Below are positions 13,007-25,425 of a stretch of DNA of 64,000 bases, piece after piece. The notes beneath the pieces were generated by a model that did no database searches, was not told where the DNA came from, and saw nothing but the letters and a program-made list of their open reading frames with translations. Numbering within the stretch: the first letter of the stretch is position 1; the number at the start of each line of letters is the position of its first letter. Both the position numbers and the translations under genes were made by a program. The DNA comes from Brienomyrus brachyistius (taxonomy: Eukaryota > Chordata > Actinopteri > Osteoglossiformes > Mormyridae). The DNA is taken from NCBI RefSeq assembly GCF_023856365.1, contig NC_064542.1, positions 19,692,863-19,756,862 of the forward strand. Reading direction: 5' to 3'.

Positions 13007-15454
13007 CCATGGCCAGTTACTTATTTATTATCAAGTCAGAGTTGCCATTGATCATTGAAGCCTTTCTGGGAACCCCATTTGACTCCCGATGAGTGCTGGA
13101 ACACACTGGCCCAGTAGATGTACAGTAGTAGTTAAGCAATAAGGCTTCTGTTAGTAATCCTAAAATACGTAAATCTTATGATTTACAGAATTATTTTTTC
13201 TTTCATAATCACTTGGTTCAATTTGTGCCCAGCCAACTAACCTAATACAACTAACTTTAATCTCACGGAATTATACAGCACCATTGAATAGCCTTTCTTA
13301 CAAGCTGAACACTATTCAATTGCTGCTATGACATTTCAGCAATGAAGGTGCTCCTGCCTGGTTTAGGATTATGAAGCTCCTTGCCTGATGCACAATCTGT
13401 CTTGTTCACAGAGAATGGTATCTCAAAGGCGAATACCTGGTGATTATTGTCAGCCTGACAATAATCCTACCTCTTACTCTCATGCGACAGCTTGGTGAGT
13501 CTACTCCGCCTGCACTGGTTCCTCTCCACATTGATATTAAACTACCAGTCTCCCGTATTATTATTCAGTGGTACTGCAGACAAGCTGGTATTAAAACATT
13601 TCCTTAACTCAATTAATTCATCTTTATTTTACTTTTGTTTTTATCCTAACCAAACTACAGGCTACCTTGGCTACACCAGCGGGTTTTCTTTGACCTGCAT
13701 GGTGTTCCTCCTCATTTTTCTAAGTAGGGGAGGGGGATGGCAGGGTGTAAGTGGGGGAGGGGTGTATTAGGAGGAAATTAAGATTTATTTTATGGACACC
13801 AAAGGTTAAAGAAAGCCTGAGCAAGCACGGGACACAGTTCTGTGTTGTTTTGCAGGTAATCTACAAAAAAATCATCATTGGCTGTCCTTTGGGAAACCAT
13901 GACCTGAGTGAAGCCTCACAAGATATGGTCAACAGTACTACGGAGGATGGCGTATGCGAGGCCAAATTGGTCACCTTTAACTCAAGGGTCAGGCGGTTTA
14001 TTGTGTTGCCATGCTTTCAGGTTGAATGCGGAGCCTGGAGTACATACTGAACTTATGTCCCTACCCCCTTGCCTTTGGGTTACAGACAGCATATACCATC
14101 CCTATCTTGGCGTTTGCCTTTGTCTGCCAGCCAGTAGTTCTGCCGATCTACACAGAACTCCAGAAGCGAGTCCATCAAATAAAACCCGCTATATTAAGAT
14201 TAATGCTTTTTAATTAGTCTTAATCTAACAATTTCACTTTGTTTTCTGTGAAAACCTATACAATTGTGAAATATATCATTTAGATACTATAGTGACATCA
14301 TATTGCATGAATGTCATTGAGCTGCTGTTAGATTTGTATGTATGAGTATACTTCATTGACAGACTTCACAGTCATTAACGATTTCTGCATCTCTCCATCT
14401 CTGCCTTTCTTCACCAGGCCGACAAAGAAGCGCATGCAGACTGTGGCTAACACCTCTGTGTTTGCCATATTTGTTATGTACCTTTTTGCAGCTGTCTTTG
14501 GCTACCTGACTTTTTACGGTAAGGGAAAGGCATTATGTACATGTTATGTAGCCTTGAACAAATGATAATACAGTAAGTGCATTGGAGAACCTGTAAGATG
14601 ACAGAGATGCTCTGGTTTTGGACTGTTTAATATCCCGGCTTGGTTGGTTTTGTGCACAGATGAGGTGGATTCGGAGCTCCTCTATTCATATCACAAAGTC
14701 AGCAGTGCAGACCACCTGATACTGGGCGTGCGTTTGGCTGTGTTGTTGGCCGTGATCCTCACCGTGCCCGTGGTCATCTTCCCAGTAAGGCCCCTTCCCA
14801 TCTCCCAGTTGTATATGCTATAAGAAGTGCGGACAAGGTCGCAGTATTGACTCTCCTCGCTGAACCTCTCCACAGATCCGGACTGCCCTACTCCAAATCC
14901 TGGTCCCTAACAGGCCTTTCAACTGGGTGCGTCACAGCAGTGTTGCCTTCGGCCTTCTTGTCTTAGTCAACACTCTGGTCATCTTCGTACCCAACATTAA
15001 GGACATCTTTGGAGTCATAGGTCAGTTTTGGCTCTTCATCAGCTTTCCAGACACCAAGTTGAAATACGTCTAGAAAGATTCTCATGAACTGATGGATGTT
15101 TATTCAGACAGATGACCCTCCTCACGTGACCAAATCCTTGTCTCTTACTTTCCAGGGGCCACATCAGCATCAACCCTGATCTTCATACTTCCGGGCATGT
15201 TCTACATTAGAATTGTTCCTGAAGCTCTGGAACCACTCAAATCCAGAGCAAAGATTCAGGTAGATCCTTTTCCCCAAGAGTAGAACTTGCTTCAAGTGTG
15301 TAATCAATTACACCAAGATGTTTTTCTAATTTTCTTCTCCCTCTCCTTTCCGTGTCAGGCTGCCTGTTTTATCAGGCTTAGGGTTCCTGCTCATGGTGAT
15401 GAGCATCGCATTTATAATTATGGATTGGGTGTCTGCAGGAACCCAAGGCACTGA
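13007..15454 (+). pseudogene. SLC38A2/A4-like amino acid transporter, copy 1 (middle and C-terminal exons only, damaged)
   Basis: Family members are plasma-membrane sodium-coupled neutral amino acid transporters (system A group). Ten exons can be read: 13007-13088 (MASYLFIIKSELP), 13412-13494 (EWYLKGEYLVII), 13661-13722 (GYLGYTSGFSLTCMVF), 13856-13987 (VIYKK; extracellular loop with two Cys and an N-glycosylation site, then FNSR), 14086-14165 (TAYTIPILAFAFVCQP), 14418-14518, 14660-14784, 14876-15020, 15156-15259 and 15359-15454. The N-terminal exons with the first membrane helices are absent upstream. Lesions: the donor after 13088 reads ATGAGT, the donor after 13722 reads AGTAGG, the donor after 14165 is GC (GCGAGT, often tolerated), and one extra base in the last exon replaces the conserved final helix. 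Probably a pseudogene, closest to SLC38A4 by motif memory. Confidence 0.8.
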
Positions 15455-15542
15455 TGGACATTGATTTCCAGTTCAGAGGCTGTATGCCATGCTGTAACTT
15501 ACCCTGTAAATATGCATGTATTCATGAAATTCTTTTTATAAA

Positions 15543-15548
15543 AATAAA
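15543..15548 (+). promoter_or_regulatory. Poly(A) signal AATAAA for SLC38-like copy 1
   Basis: An AATAAA hexamer lies about 90 bp after the last exon of copy 1 and is followed by a T/G-rich stretch, the expected layout of a vertebrate cleavage signal. Confidence 0.55.
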
Positions 15549-15945
15549 GCATGTCTTTTTATAAGGTTTTGTTCTTTTCAAAATGACTGACCCAGACTGC
15601 AAAAACCGAAGAAGCATTTTACTATTTTCCAGTATTAGTCAGTGTGAAAGTAAAAGCTTTAAAGAACAAAAACCGAGGTTAGTATAGGCTGGAAGGCGAC
15701 GACCAAGTGGGCTCCTTACGCCCCCCAGTGTGCTGATCTCATTTAAAAAGGGACAGAGAGTGAAGAGCAGGTCGTAGAGCTCAGATAAGATGCTGCTTTA
15801 TGAATGACTATTACCTGCTCTGCTACAGTTTGATGAAGTCTGCCACATTGGATGGAATTTGACATTGAGAGGGACTGAACTTTCCCAGGCTGAGGGGGAG
15901 GATTGTGATATATATCGTGATATTTATCGACACACATGCAACAGT

Positions 15946-16086
15946 CCATCCATCCATTATCCAAACCGCTTATCCTATTGGGTCGCGGGGGGTCCGGAGC
16001 CTATCCCGGAAGCAATGGGCACGAGGCAGGGAACAACCCAGGATGGGGGGCCAGCCCATCGCAGGGCACACTCACACCCCATTCAG
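15946..16086 (-). mobile_element. tRNA-SINE copy 2, truncated at the head
   Basis: Only the 3' half of the SINE is present. The CATCCATCC tail, the TTGGGTCGCGGGGGGTCCGGAGCC block and the GGGCACGAGGCAGGGAAC block can be read in minus orientation. The tRNA-like head is missing. Confidence 0.75.
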
Positions 16087-16106
16087 GAATGATTTCAAAT
16101 TAATAT

Positions 16107-16410
16107 ATTTATCATCATTTAAAAATTGACTGGTATTTGGAACTGTTCATAATCCCCCCCAACTTGACTAAATCTGCAGTTCCAGAAGAAAAACAAACCC
16201 AAAGCATGATGCTGCCCCCACCATGCTTCCTCGTGGGTATGATGCCGTCCCCCCATGGTTCACCGTGGGTATGGTGTTCTTTTGGTGATGCGCAGTGCTG
16301 CTTTTGTGTCAAACATACCTTTTGGAATTGTGGCCAAGATCAACCTTGGTTTCATCAGAGCATAACACGTTTTCCCACGTTTGATGATATAAGCAAACAG
16401 ATGCCGTCCG
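16107..16410 (-). pseudogene. Tc1/mariner transposase fragment
   Basis: The minus strand encodes KHGGGSIMLWVCFSSG, a hallmark of the Tc1-family DDE transposase core. It is preceded by a patch around a GEPWG run that looks partly duplicated (HTHGEPWGDGIIPTRKHGG). The open stretch is only about 65 codons and lacks the DNA-binding domains and both inverted repeats, so it is a dead remnant. Confidence 0.75.
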
Positions 16411-16509
16411 TCTTTGTAAAATACATGAAGGATTTGCTATACTTTAGAGGGTTCTCGAAGTTTCGGCCCCAGGAGGACTTCGATGCGGCTGGCGAAGTTT
16501 AAAAAATAT

Positions 16510-19070
16510 GTAATCACCTTTAAAAGCAATGCGCGCAGCAATCGATTGTCGCGGCAGCGCAAATAAGTACGTTACAGTACATTTTAACCTTTATACCGCA
16601 AATGAAGCATACAAGTTAAAATGCCCGATCGTTTCTTGTTCAGCACAAATGCACATAAAATAAGTACATTTGTAGAACAGTCGACCGCCGCACGAATCGC
16701 TTTTAAAGGTGAATGCGCATTCCATTTAGGTAGATCCCTGCACTCTTAGAAAGAATGCGTAGAAAAATTACAGATTACATGTAGTGCTTTAGTTTATACA
16801 CATCTTGTGTCGATGTTAAATAAAACTGTTTTTGAAGAATTCAAAATTTTACACACATGCAGTCAACACAATTTATGTAGATTGAACTGTTGTACACACA
16901 CTTAGTGTTAGCTCTTTTAAAAAAGGCATCATCTACTTTAGCTGCCAGCCAATAGTCTCACTTTATTGTATACGGTTGTACATAAAATGTTTTTCCATCA
17001 TAATAATTTAACTGTGAATCGCTAAAAATCCGCAAGTCAGTGGCCACTGAACGCTTCCGTTTCTCAGAGACGATGCAAGCAACACTTATAACTCCGTTTC
17101 TACGGTAGTTATTACATGCAGTTAATTTTTTCGCTGTTAACGCAGTTCCTAATTTGAACATTCCGTTGTGAAACTGATTATGTTTCTGAATAATGGAGAA
17201 AGCTGCAAGTTTTTTAAATGGTAAGTTCCATCTAAGTTGGCTCTCTTCATAAAAGTTATATGCAGCTTCAGGCGGAATATTTGTTGTATTATTTAATTTT
17301 TTTTCACAATACTCGTGTCGTTAGAAATGTACCACGTACGTTATTAACCTTTTCATATGCATGAATTTTAAGTCACTAAGTCAAAACCTATATGGAGCGT
17401 TTTCCGTTAAAGTTGATACCGATCATGAATGTATTAAGAATGTGCAGTGAATCTGTACCTTGTGCGAAAAGTATCCTGGAAGATTTTTATCTTTTCTTAT
17501 ATCAAATTAGCACATATAATGCGGGAAGACGTTTGGAACAGGGAGAGGATTCGCGCCTGTGACCGTTTACAAGATTCTTGGAGTACGTTGTTTTCGTTTA
17601 ACATATTTAGATGATAAAATAATCTTCTGCTGCTGTTATTTTAAACACGGGTTTAGTTAATATTATAATAGAACAGGCCGTGTATTTTACTCTATATTAA
17701 AATATTTTGGCGCCATTGATGATGGCTAGCTAACATACAGTATATACAACCGCTAACAATTTCAAAATGGCCGAGACAGCTAATTTACTGAGCCAGAAAC
17801 GGCGCGAAGAACATTTTTAAGTATTGTTGCTCAGCTTGCAAAATGGAAATTTAAATTGTGAGATGTTTTATGTAGTTGAGAGTTATTTTATTAGCATTTA
17901 TTTGTTTGAGCCTGGTATGAGTAAAGAGTTTTGTTAGAATTATTTATTCAGCATCATGAGGCAGGAGTAATCTTTTTCTCATCTCTTATACATGGCTGAC
18001 GATGTAAATTTGCCGTGTTTATCATTCAGTCAAACAGACAATTAACCAGTCGGTGAGGGTGCAGGACAACGAGCAATCAGAAAAACACACAAAGGCAGGT
18101 ACAAGAACAGGCAACAGGTGGATCACAAGACACAGATGCACTGAAATGTCGGCCGACCAAAAACCTTTGGATTCAGTACATGAATATGTATATAGGTAGT
18201 AATCTCTTAATTTCAGTACATAGCCTAATTTACAGTTCGGACTTCCGACTTGGTTTCTAAAGCCGTGATCAAATGGTGAAATACGCCATCTTATGTGTTT
18301 GACGTTTAGTTCAATATTGGCCTCCGCACGGAGTAAACAGTTTTTTTTAGCGAATGTTCAGGAGTTTTCATGTAATTTCAAATTTTCAAGCGCCGTTATG
18401 GCACGTTAACTGTACAGCGAACCAAGTTTTTTTCAGAATTCTTGACAAGTGCGTTAGTCCTTATAGCTTATTCCTCCAAGTGCCGACTGAAATACTGCAT
18501 GTATAAGAATTAAAGAAGTCTTACTTGTTGCATTTCGTTTTATTTGAAAGTGATTTTATTACAGTAAATTTCATGACATCATTCTTTTGTTATCCCTAAA
18601 GTTAACAGGAACGTTTGTAGCTCCAAAAAGCAGTGCATAAGTCGACTGACGATCGCCCATGCCTACATTAATGTAATAAACTTTCAATCCCATCCTGGAT
18701 TAGCCCAAATAGAAGTGATCACACATCAAAAACAAGATGTCATTAAGAGTACACATCCGTTCCACTCACTCTGGGTTTTGAAGATTGATTTCCCCCATTG
18801 TAACGTATTAGGATTTTGAGCCATGGAGGTACCTGTAGTATATGACGTAGTAGGGGACGTGAGGCTGGATAGTGTTCTTGGATTAGCGACATGATGTGGA
18901 TGTAGGCATAAGCAAGTGCTGATTAAACGGCTCAAAAACGTAACATCGGTTGTCCTGTTTCCGTTATATAACACCCATACTTAGACAGACAATAGAGTAT
19001 CCAAAGGAAGGACAGAGGGCTGTGGAATTAGCAGTACATGGTGTGTGCAGTCTATCCATACCTGTCTATG
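16510..19070. other. Gene-poor DNA between the two SLC38-like copies
   Basis: No exon, RNA gene or classified repeat was recognised in this 2.5-kb AT-rich stretch. I looked here for the missing N-terminal SLC38 exons (first membrane helix, MGSGILGLAY-type motif) in both orientations and did not find them by eye. Confidence 0.4.
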
Positions 19071-19078
19071 CTCTACAG

Positions 19079-20759
19079 GATCCTGCTGACATTAATGGCC
19101 ATCCTGTCAGCCTACTCCATCCACCTTCTCCTCAGGAGCGCCGGTATTGTAGGTAAGCTGCTCATCTCATGCATTATATCACAAACCCTGCCTGGCTAGG
19201 TAAAACACATCCACTTTTCCACCAGGCTTCATTTGATAAGATTAGCATAGATGACTAGTTAATTTCTCTGCTCTGTGTCTCAAGGATAATGTACTGCTAT
19301 ATTTGGAAACACGTGGCTGACATACATGGTATAAATGGTCCTCATGCAGATTGTTTATCTACAATTCATTTTCAGTGACTTATTTGTAACCTGTGTCCTG
19401 TGGTTTCTCCAACGCACTGGGATCCATGCCTATGAAGACCTGTGCAATCTGGCCTTTGGCACTCCAGGAAAAGTGCTGCCAGCTGGCAGCATAACATTGA
19501 ACAACATCGGAGGTGAGTCGGCAGAAGTGGGAGGAGCGTCTGACCTGTGTGCTTCAAGCTCTGTTCTGGATTTCTTCTCTGCTGTTAAGGTAGGACTCTG
19601 TCATTGTTTACTTTTTGTCTCGGACTCAGTTGAAACTGTTGTAGTGAGTAGTGTCTGCGAGTTTCATTAACGATTTCTGCGTCTCTCCATCTCTGCCTTT
19701 CTTCACCAGGCCGACAAAGAAGCGCATGCAGACTGTGGCTAACATCTCTGTGTTTGCCATGTTTGTTATGTACCTTCTTGCAGCTGTCTTTGGCTACCTG
19801 ACTTTTTACGGTAAGGGGAAGGGAAAGGCATTATGTACATGTTATGTAGCCTTGAACAAATGATAATACAGTAAGTGCATTGGAGAACCTGTAAGATGAC
19901 AGAGATGCTCTGGTTTTGGACTCTTTAATATCCCGGCTTGGTTGATTTTGTGCACAGATGAGGTGGAGTCGGAGCTCCTCTATTCATATCAGAAAGTCAG
20001 CAGTGCAGACCACCTGATACTGGGTGTGCGTTTGGCTGTGGTGGTGGCCGTGATCCTCACTGTGCCCGTGGTCATCTTCCCAGTAAGGCCCCTTCCCTCC
20101 TCCCAGTTGTATATGCTATAAGAAGTGCGGACAAGGTCATACTGTTGACTCTCCTCGCTGAACCTCTCCACAGATCCGGACTGCCCTGTTCCAAATCCTG
20201 GTCCCTAACAGGCCTTTCAACTGGGTGCGTCACAGCAGTGTTGCCTTCGGCCTTCTTGTCTTAGTCAACATTCTGGTCATCTTCGTACCCAACATTAAGG
20301 ACATCTTTGGAGTCATAGGTCAGTTTTGGCTCTTCATCAGCTTTCCAGACACCAAGTTGAAACACTTCTAGAAAGATTCTCATGAACTAATAGATGTTTA
20401 TTCAGACAGATGACCTCCTCATCTGACCAAATCCTTGTCTCTTACTTTCCAGGTGCCACATCAGCATCAAACCTGATCTTCATACTGCCGGGCATGTTCT
20501 ACATTAGAATTGTTCCTGAAGCTCTGGAACCACTCAAATCCAGAGCAAAGATTCAGGTAGATCCTTTTCCCCAAGAGTAGAACTTGCTTCAAGTGTGTAA
20601 TCAATTACACTAAGATGTTTTTCTAATTTCTTCTCCCTCTCCTTTCCGTGTCAGGCTGCCTGTTTTACATGCCTTGGGTTCCTGCTCATGGTGAATAGCA
20701 TCGCATTTATAATTATGGATTGGGTGTCTGCAGGAACCCATGGCACTGATGGACATTGA
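19079..20759 (+). pseudogene. SLC38A2/A4-like amino acid transporter, copy 2 (lacks five middle exons)
   Basis: Exons read: 19079-19152 (ILLTLMAILSAYSIHLLLR, an early membrane helix), 19420-19512 (GIHAYEDLCNLAFGTPGKV), then directly the late exons 19710-19810, 19958-20082, 20174-20318, 20453-20556 and 20655-20759 (stop TGA, intact C-terminal helix ending IIMDWVSAGTHGTDGH). The five exons that copy 1 has between NNIG and the TELQ segment are missing here. The exon at 19420 has TG where the AG acceptor should be; the next upstream AG (ending about 19374) would bring a stop codon into frame. The late exons and introns closely match copy 1, so the 3' block is a recent duplication. Each copy alone is incomplete. 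Confidence 0.8.
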
Positions 20760-20775
20760 TTTCCAAGTTCAGAGG
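19664..20775 (+). repeat. Duplicated SLC38-like 3' block (partner 14372-15490)
   Basis: From CATTAACGATTTCTGC onward, exons and introns of copies 1 and 2 align almost base for base through the last exon, including the introns. Small differences include GGGAAGGGAAAGG versus GGGAAAGG just after the first shared exon. The upstream boundary is sharp at about 14372 and 19664. Confidence 0.85.
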
Positions 20776-21640
20776 CCACTGTATGTCATGCTAATAGCTG
20801 AAAGCGATTACTAGCAATGATGTACCTGGATGAGTGAGCGCTGGCACATTTTGCTGCCGCTACTCTCCAGTACCTTTCTAAGTCATTTATGCTGCTTTTT
20901 TTCTTTGTATATTGTAAACATATATATATATATGTCCCCATATATATATACATACATGTATATTGGAAACAGTTTGCGCCCTGAAGTACATGTTGGCTGC
21001 TTACACTCAGAAAAGCAGGGTGCGTTCGACTTGGGCTTGTCTGCGGCGGACGTGATGCGGAGCGAGATCTGCCGGCGGCTGCAGGGGTGGAGTATAAACA
21101 CGAGGCTGAAGTTGGCTACTTATTCGCAGCTCCTTATTCGGATTTTCCAGTCCACCTTAAATGATTCGCAGCCCAATGCAATGACGAGATTGTGCCTGTA
21201 GGGGGACCGTTTTAGTACCTTAAACCTCTCTGTGCCAGGCTAATATCAACTTCTCAGTACACGTTAGGTACTTAAAAATTGATTTTTAGTGAGGCTTGCT
21301 ATATTCATTTCTTATACGTACGAAGATTGTAGTATTTAAAGAGTCAATGTGTTTTTTTTTTTTTTTTTAACGTGTTTGTTTAGCTTGTAAAACAAAAGAA
21401 GTACAAAGGGGATAGACTTCAGGGACTGTTGCTGTCCATGGTTCTGAATCCCCTCGCTGTTGGAACTGATGTTATAACTACAAACTCATCCATATGTACT
21501 GATAATAAATATTCAAAAAGACATTACATTGCATGAAACATTTGTCAAATATAGTGTACACCGTTCTATATATATAGCTTTGTTAGTCCCTGTTTGCGTC
21601 TTAAATGTGTTTAGTCACTTATTATAAGCATTCTCTGTTG
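20776..21640. other. Unassigned DNA after SLC38-like copy 2
   Basis: This stretch contains an ATATATATATAT/TATATATATACAT tract near 20921-20955, a GC-richer patch near 21000-21120 with an open frame but no recognised domain, and a T run at 21352-21368. No gene could be supported. Confidence 0.35.
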
Positions 21641-21645
21641 CTATA

Positions 21646-21980
21646 GGTGGTGCAGTGGTTAGCACTGTTACCTTACACCTCTGGGACCCAGGTTCGAGTC
21701 TCCGCCTGGGTCACATGTGTGCAGAGTTTGCATGTTTTCCCCATGTGGTCGTGGGGTTTCCTCCGGGTACTCCGGTTTCCCCCCCACAGTCCAAAGACAT
21801 GCTGAGGCTAATTGGACTTGCTAAATTGCCCGTAGGAGTGCATGTGTGAGTGAATGGTGTGTGAGTGTGGCCTGTGATGGGCTGGCCCCCAATCCTGAGT
21901 TGTTCCCTGCCTCGTGCCCATTGCTTCCGGGACCCCCTGCGACCCAGTAGGATAAGTGGTTTGGAAAATTGATGGATGGA
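21646..21980 (+). mobile_element. tRNA-SINE copy 3, full length with target duplication
   Basis: The head GGTGGTGCAGTGGTTAGCAC (A box) is followed by GGTTCGAGTCTCC (B box), the family body and a GATGGATGGA tail. The direct repeat TGTTGCTATA flanks it at 21636-21645 and 21981-21990. This is the cleanest full-length copy in the window. Confidence 0.85.
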
Positions 21981-22429
21981 TGTTGCTATAACCTTTCCTT
22001 TACCTCACCTGTGTCTCATCAGTAAGACTGTTTTTTTTATAATCTGACCTATAATGATGCTCTAAGATCATGCCAGAGCCCACACAGCGTTGTAGTACTT
22101 TCCAAGATTTTGATTTGTGAATGTTTTCTTGTGTCTTTCCTTTATGATGAAGTTCATTTTTACCCTTTTCCGCCACACTGCATACATTTAGCACATCTTC
22201 ACTCTTAGCCCATATAAAGCCTCCCGTTCATTTCTCTCCTCTTTGTATCGTATGGCTTTGCTTACAGCCCTTCCTGGAGCAGGTTGACATCAGTTCTTTT
22301 GCTTGTATCAGCATTTCAAATCATATCAAATGCCATTGTAGTTTATTCAGCTACAAAACATTGAGATTATTAAATGCTTCCTAATAAGTGAACATTTCAC
22401 GTACTGCTCCCTCCTCCGTGTGAATAGTG

Positions 22430-22808
22430 TCGCTTTAGAAGGTTCCCGATGGTGGAATGAGCTGCCAAACCGCGTTCAGTCTGCAGAATCCCTCCCCACC
22501 TTCAGGAAACACCACGATTTCATCTACTAACCTGGTGGTTCTTTATGTTCTTATATGCTCTTATGTTGCACTTACTAGCCCTTGAATAGTCTTATTTTAG
22601 GTTAATACTTTGGTACTAGTTACTTTTCCGCTGTTGTGTAGCTCCTGCACTAATACCGCTTATGTTCTTACCTGGGTGTTCATTGGAAGCTCAGCCTAGC
22701 TGTGCTTATGCCTAGTTGACCCCTTGACAACATGAATGCTTGTAATGTGCTATTTGACACTTGTATGTCACTTTGAACAAAAGCTTCTTCCAAGTAAGAG
22801 TAAATGCG
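22430..22808 (+). mobile_element. LINE-type 3' end remnant
   Basis: The segment starts with GTTCCCGATGGTGGAATGAGCTGCC and CAGTCTGCAGAATCCCT, which resemble the end of a fish LINE ORF and its 3' UTR. It ends with GTCACTTTGAACAAAAGC and a GTAAATG-type tail, like the tails of common fish LINEs. No long open frame remains. The call rests on remembered tail motifs. Confidence 0.45.
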
Positions 22809-22835
22809 AATAACGTCTAACCACTGCAAAACAAT

Positions 22836-22950
<115 letters not shown>

Positions 22951-23049
22951 CAGCATGTAGTATGCTGTTCTGTCACAAGAGGGAGCCATTGCCTTGTTAT
23001 TAGTTCCTTTATTAATAATGGCACACGCTGCACCATGATCACTTATGAC

Positions 23050-25150
23050 TTGTAGCTAGCATAATCTCCACCAGCAGGTGGCATTAATGGAACAAAAATA
23101 GATATACCTATAAAATATTATTTCTAAATATGGAAAAAATATTTCCGTAACATGGTGTCGGACACATGCTTATTCATAGTTCACAGTACACATCATACAA
23201 CTATTATTTTTAAATTTTCTTTTTAAAGGCTCATGCCATCTACTGCCTGGGACAAACTTCAGGCTGATGAAGTTCGATGGGTCGAGTATAAAATCTCATT
23301 GCAATGCTAAACTGGATAAGTGGTGTGGAAGTTGGACGGCAAGATGGATGGATCTTTTAAAACTCATGAATATGATTCGAGTGCCAAACACTATACTTCC
23401 CTTTGAGATTTACCTACTTAATTCAAGGCCTTCAGGCCACATATTATCATCAGTAATAAACTGTTCATCATCCTCTAGAACCGAGCAGCTATCAGTAACT
23501 GCTCACGCATTAGTCAGATGTTCCAGAGGCTGTGCTTCTGCACTGTGACCTTTCACCTTTTGCCTAACTGTCCATCTTGCTTTTCATCTGTTACGGCCAA
23601 GTAAATGATTATTTTGTGGTATAGTAGGTAAGTCACACTAGCTTGCAGATATTGTTGTGCTCTGTTGTTTGTAGGCAAGTCTGCAGGTAGGTCTGCTATA
23701 ATCTCCACACTCCACTTTGAGGGGCTGGACTTATCCCTCAACAGCTCAGTCCGTAACCTTAAATCTTAAACACAAGCCTCTATTTCAAACTGCATTTGGA
23801 TGCAATGTGGATTGTTGACGGCGTGCCTCCTGCACCTACCTCACATTGCCATACTATGAAGTTTCCTTACTATTTAAGACAGTGAGAAACTAATATGTGC
23901 TTTTGTATTCAGTAGGTTAGATTACTGTAATGCTCCATCATCTGGTAGCATAAACCACATACTAGACACCATGCAACATAGTGAAAATGCATCATCTTGA
24001 ATTGTCTCACCGGGGGGGGCACCATCTGAGCTGCAGTCCCATGGAGAGGTGACATCGTGGATGCAACTTAGGAACTGTAACATGGTGGGTGCAGCCTTCA
24101 ATCTGCCACCCTACACAGGCCAGCGTGGAGAACTGACTCATTCATGGACTTTGACCGTGACCCCAGTTTACGCCTTAGTTTCAGCAAGCAAGCTCATTCT
24201 TCTTTTCCTGTCATGGAATGGGGGAGAGTTTTTTTTTCTCCCTACTTGGGAGCTTTTGGCTCCTCTCCTCTGTTGTCATTTTCTTTCTTTCATTTCTTTG
24301 TCTTCCTTTTTGAATGATTCTGTATAAATGCTACAGGAATGCATCACAAGACACCCAATATAAAGCACCTATTAATTGAACTATTAACAAAAATATTTAA
24401 TATTACTCCAAAATAATTCAATATTACTCTAAAGTCAGGCTGGTTATATCCCTGTATTTTATAGGATATTAAAGCTATTCTGAAGCTACTAGGCTATTGT
24501 GTGATGTAGCGTAGTATTGTGTGATAGGTAGCTTTGTGACTATTACAATGAGTCAAGCCTGTTTGTGTTGCTGTCGTGTGCATGGAAACTTGAGTTTTCA
24601 TGTGGTTTGTCTGCAGTGAGATGTGTGAACCTTGCCCTCCTAAACGGGAGTGGAAAATAACAGGGGTCTGTTTGCTGTTGATGACGGCAGAAGTGCACAC
24701 TGTGGTCAAGGGGAATGTCAAGCAACCTAAAGTATCTCAGCCATTAAAATGCACCTTTATGTGGGTTGTTTCTTAAAACAGATTCACAAATGGCACAGTC
24801 ATAACAAACTAATAGCATAATATAATAGGGGCTAATTATGCTCTCTTGCATGCTAAAAGGTGCAGATGGTAGCCTTAAATGTTTTGAAAAAATGCTTAAT
24901 ATGCAGCACTTTATCCATCTGAATGCATTAACATATTTGCGCAAATATTTGCACAGATTGTCAATTTGTGCCTGTCAGCTGCAAAAATCCAAGACCGCTG
25001 GCCCCTACACATAGAAAACAAAATCATTGGGAGAGCTCTCCACTGCATTAAGGACATTTTTCAGAATCTTTGCACCCGAAAAATCCCCAACATTTCAGAA
25101 GACCCCTCCCTTTCTTCCTGTTGACTCCCTTTGTCCTGCTCCCTTCAGTT
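23050..25150. other. Unassigned AT-rich intergenic DNA
   Basis: No conserved exon, RNA gene or classified repeat was recognised. Open frames here are under 100 codons and carry no known motif. A G run occurs at 24012-24018. Confidence 0.35.
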
Positions 25151-25186
25151 AGGTACCCACTTTCCCCCCTGCATATACTGTATGAT

Positions 25187-25299
25187 CCTGTGAATACTGA
25201 ACACTAGCCTGGAGGCACTTTCAATCATCTGGCACCTCCAGTCCCCCTGCGTGTCTCGGGGGGGAAAGTGCCTCCCGTCTAGTGCTCAGTATTCACAGG
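25187..25299. repeat. Hairpin-forming inverted repeat, 36-bp arms
   Basis: The left arm 25187-25222 (CCTGTGAATACTGAACACTAG, then a GGAGGCACTTTC end) pairs with the right arm 25264-25299 (GAAAGTGCC start, AGTATTCACAGG end) with about four mismatches. The loop is about 41 bp and includes GGCACCTCCAG. A second, shorter pairing exists between ACTTTCCCCCC (about 25159) and GGGGGGAAAGT (about 25259). Confidence 0.8.
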
Positions 25300-25329
25300 C
25301 AAATGACGGACCAGGAGATATTTTGAACT

Positions 25330-25425
25330 CTGTATGACTGTATGCAGACTAGTTACGGCTGCATTTGTCTAAAGAGAGGCCTGGGGCAGCTCTGTGTAAC
25401 TGTACATAGACTCCATGAGGTCAGG
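25330..25425. repeat. Outlying segment of degenerate minisatellite
   Basis: It contains CTCTGTATGACTGTATGCAGACTAGTTACG, GAGAGGCCTGGGGCAG and CTCTGTGTAACTGTACATAGACT. These match the unit seen repeatedly at 26245-26845, so it is an isolated piece of the same array. Confidence 0.55.

Noticed and set aside
20830..21201. 123-aa ORF after SLC38-like copy 2
   Set aside because: It runs through an AT microsatellite and has no recognised domain. The GC-richer second half could be an old repeat but cannot be assigned.
21646..21720. tRNA gene candidates with A and B boxes
   Set aside because: The boxes belong to SINE heads that continue into the SINE body and tail. No complete cloverleaf with acceptor stem was seen.
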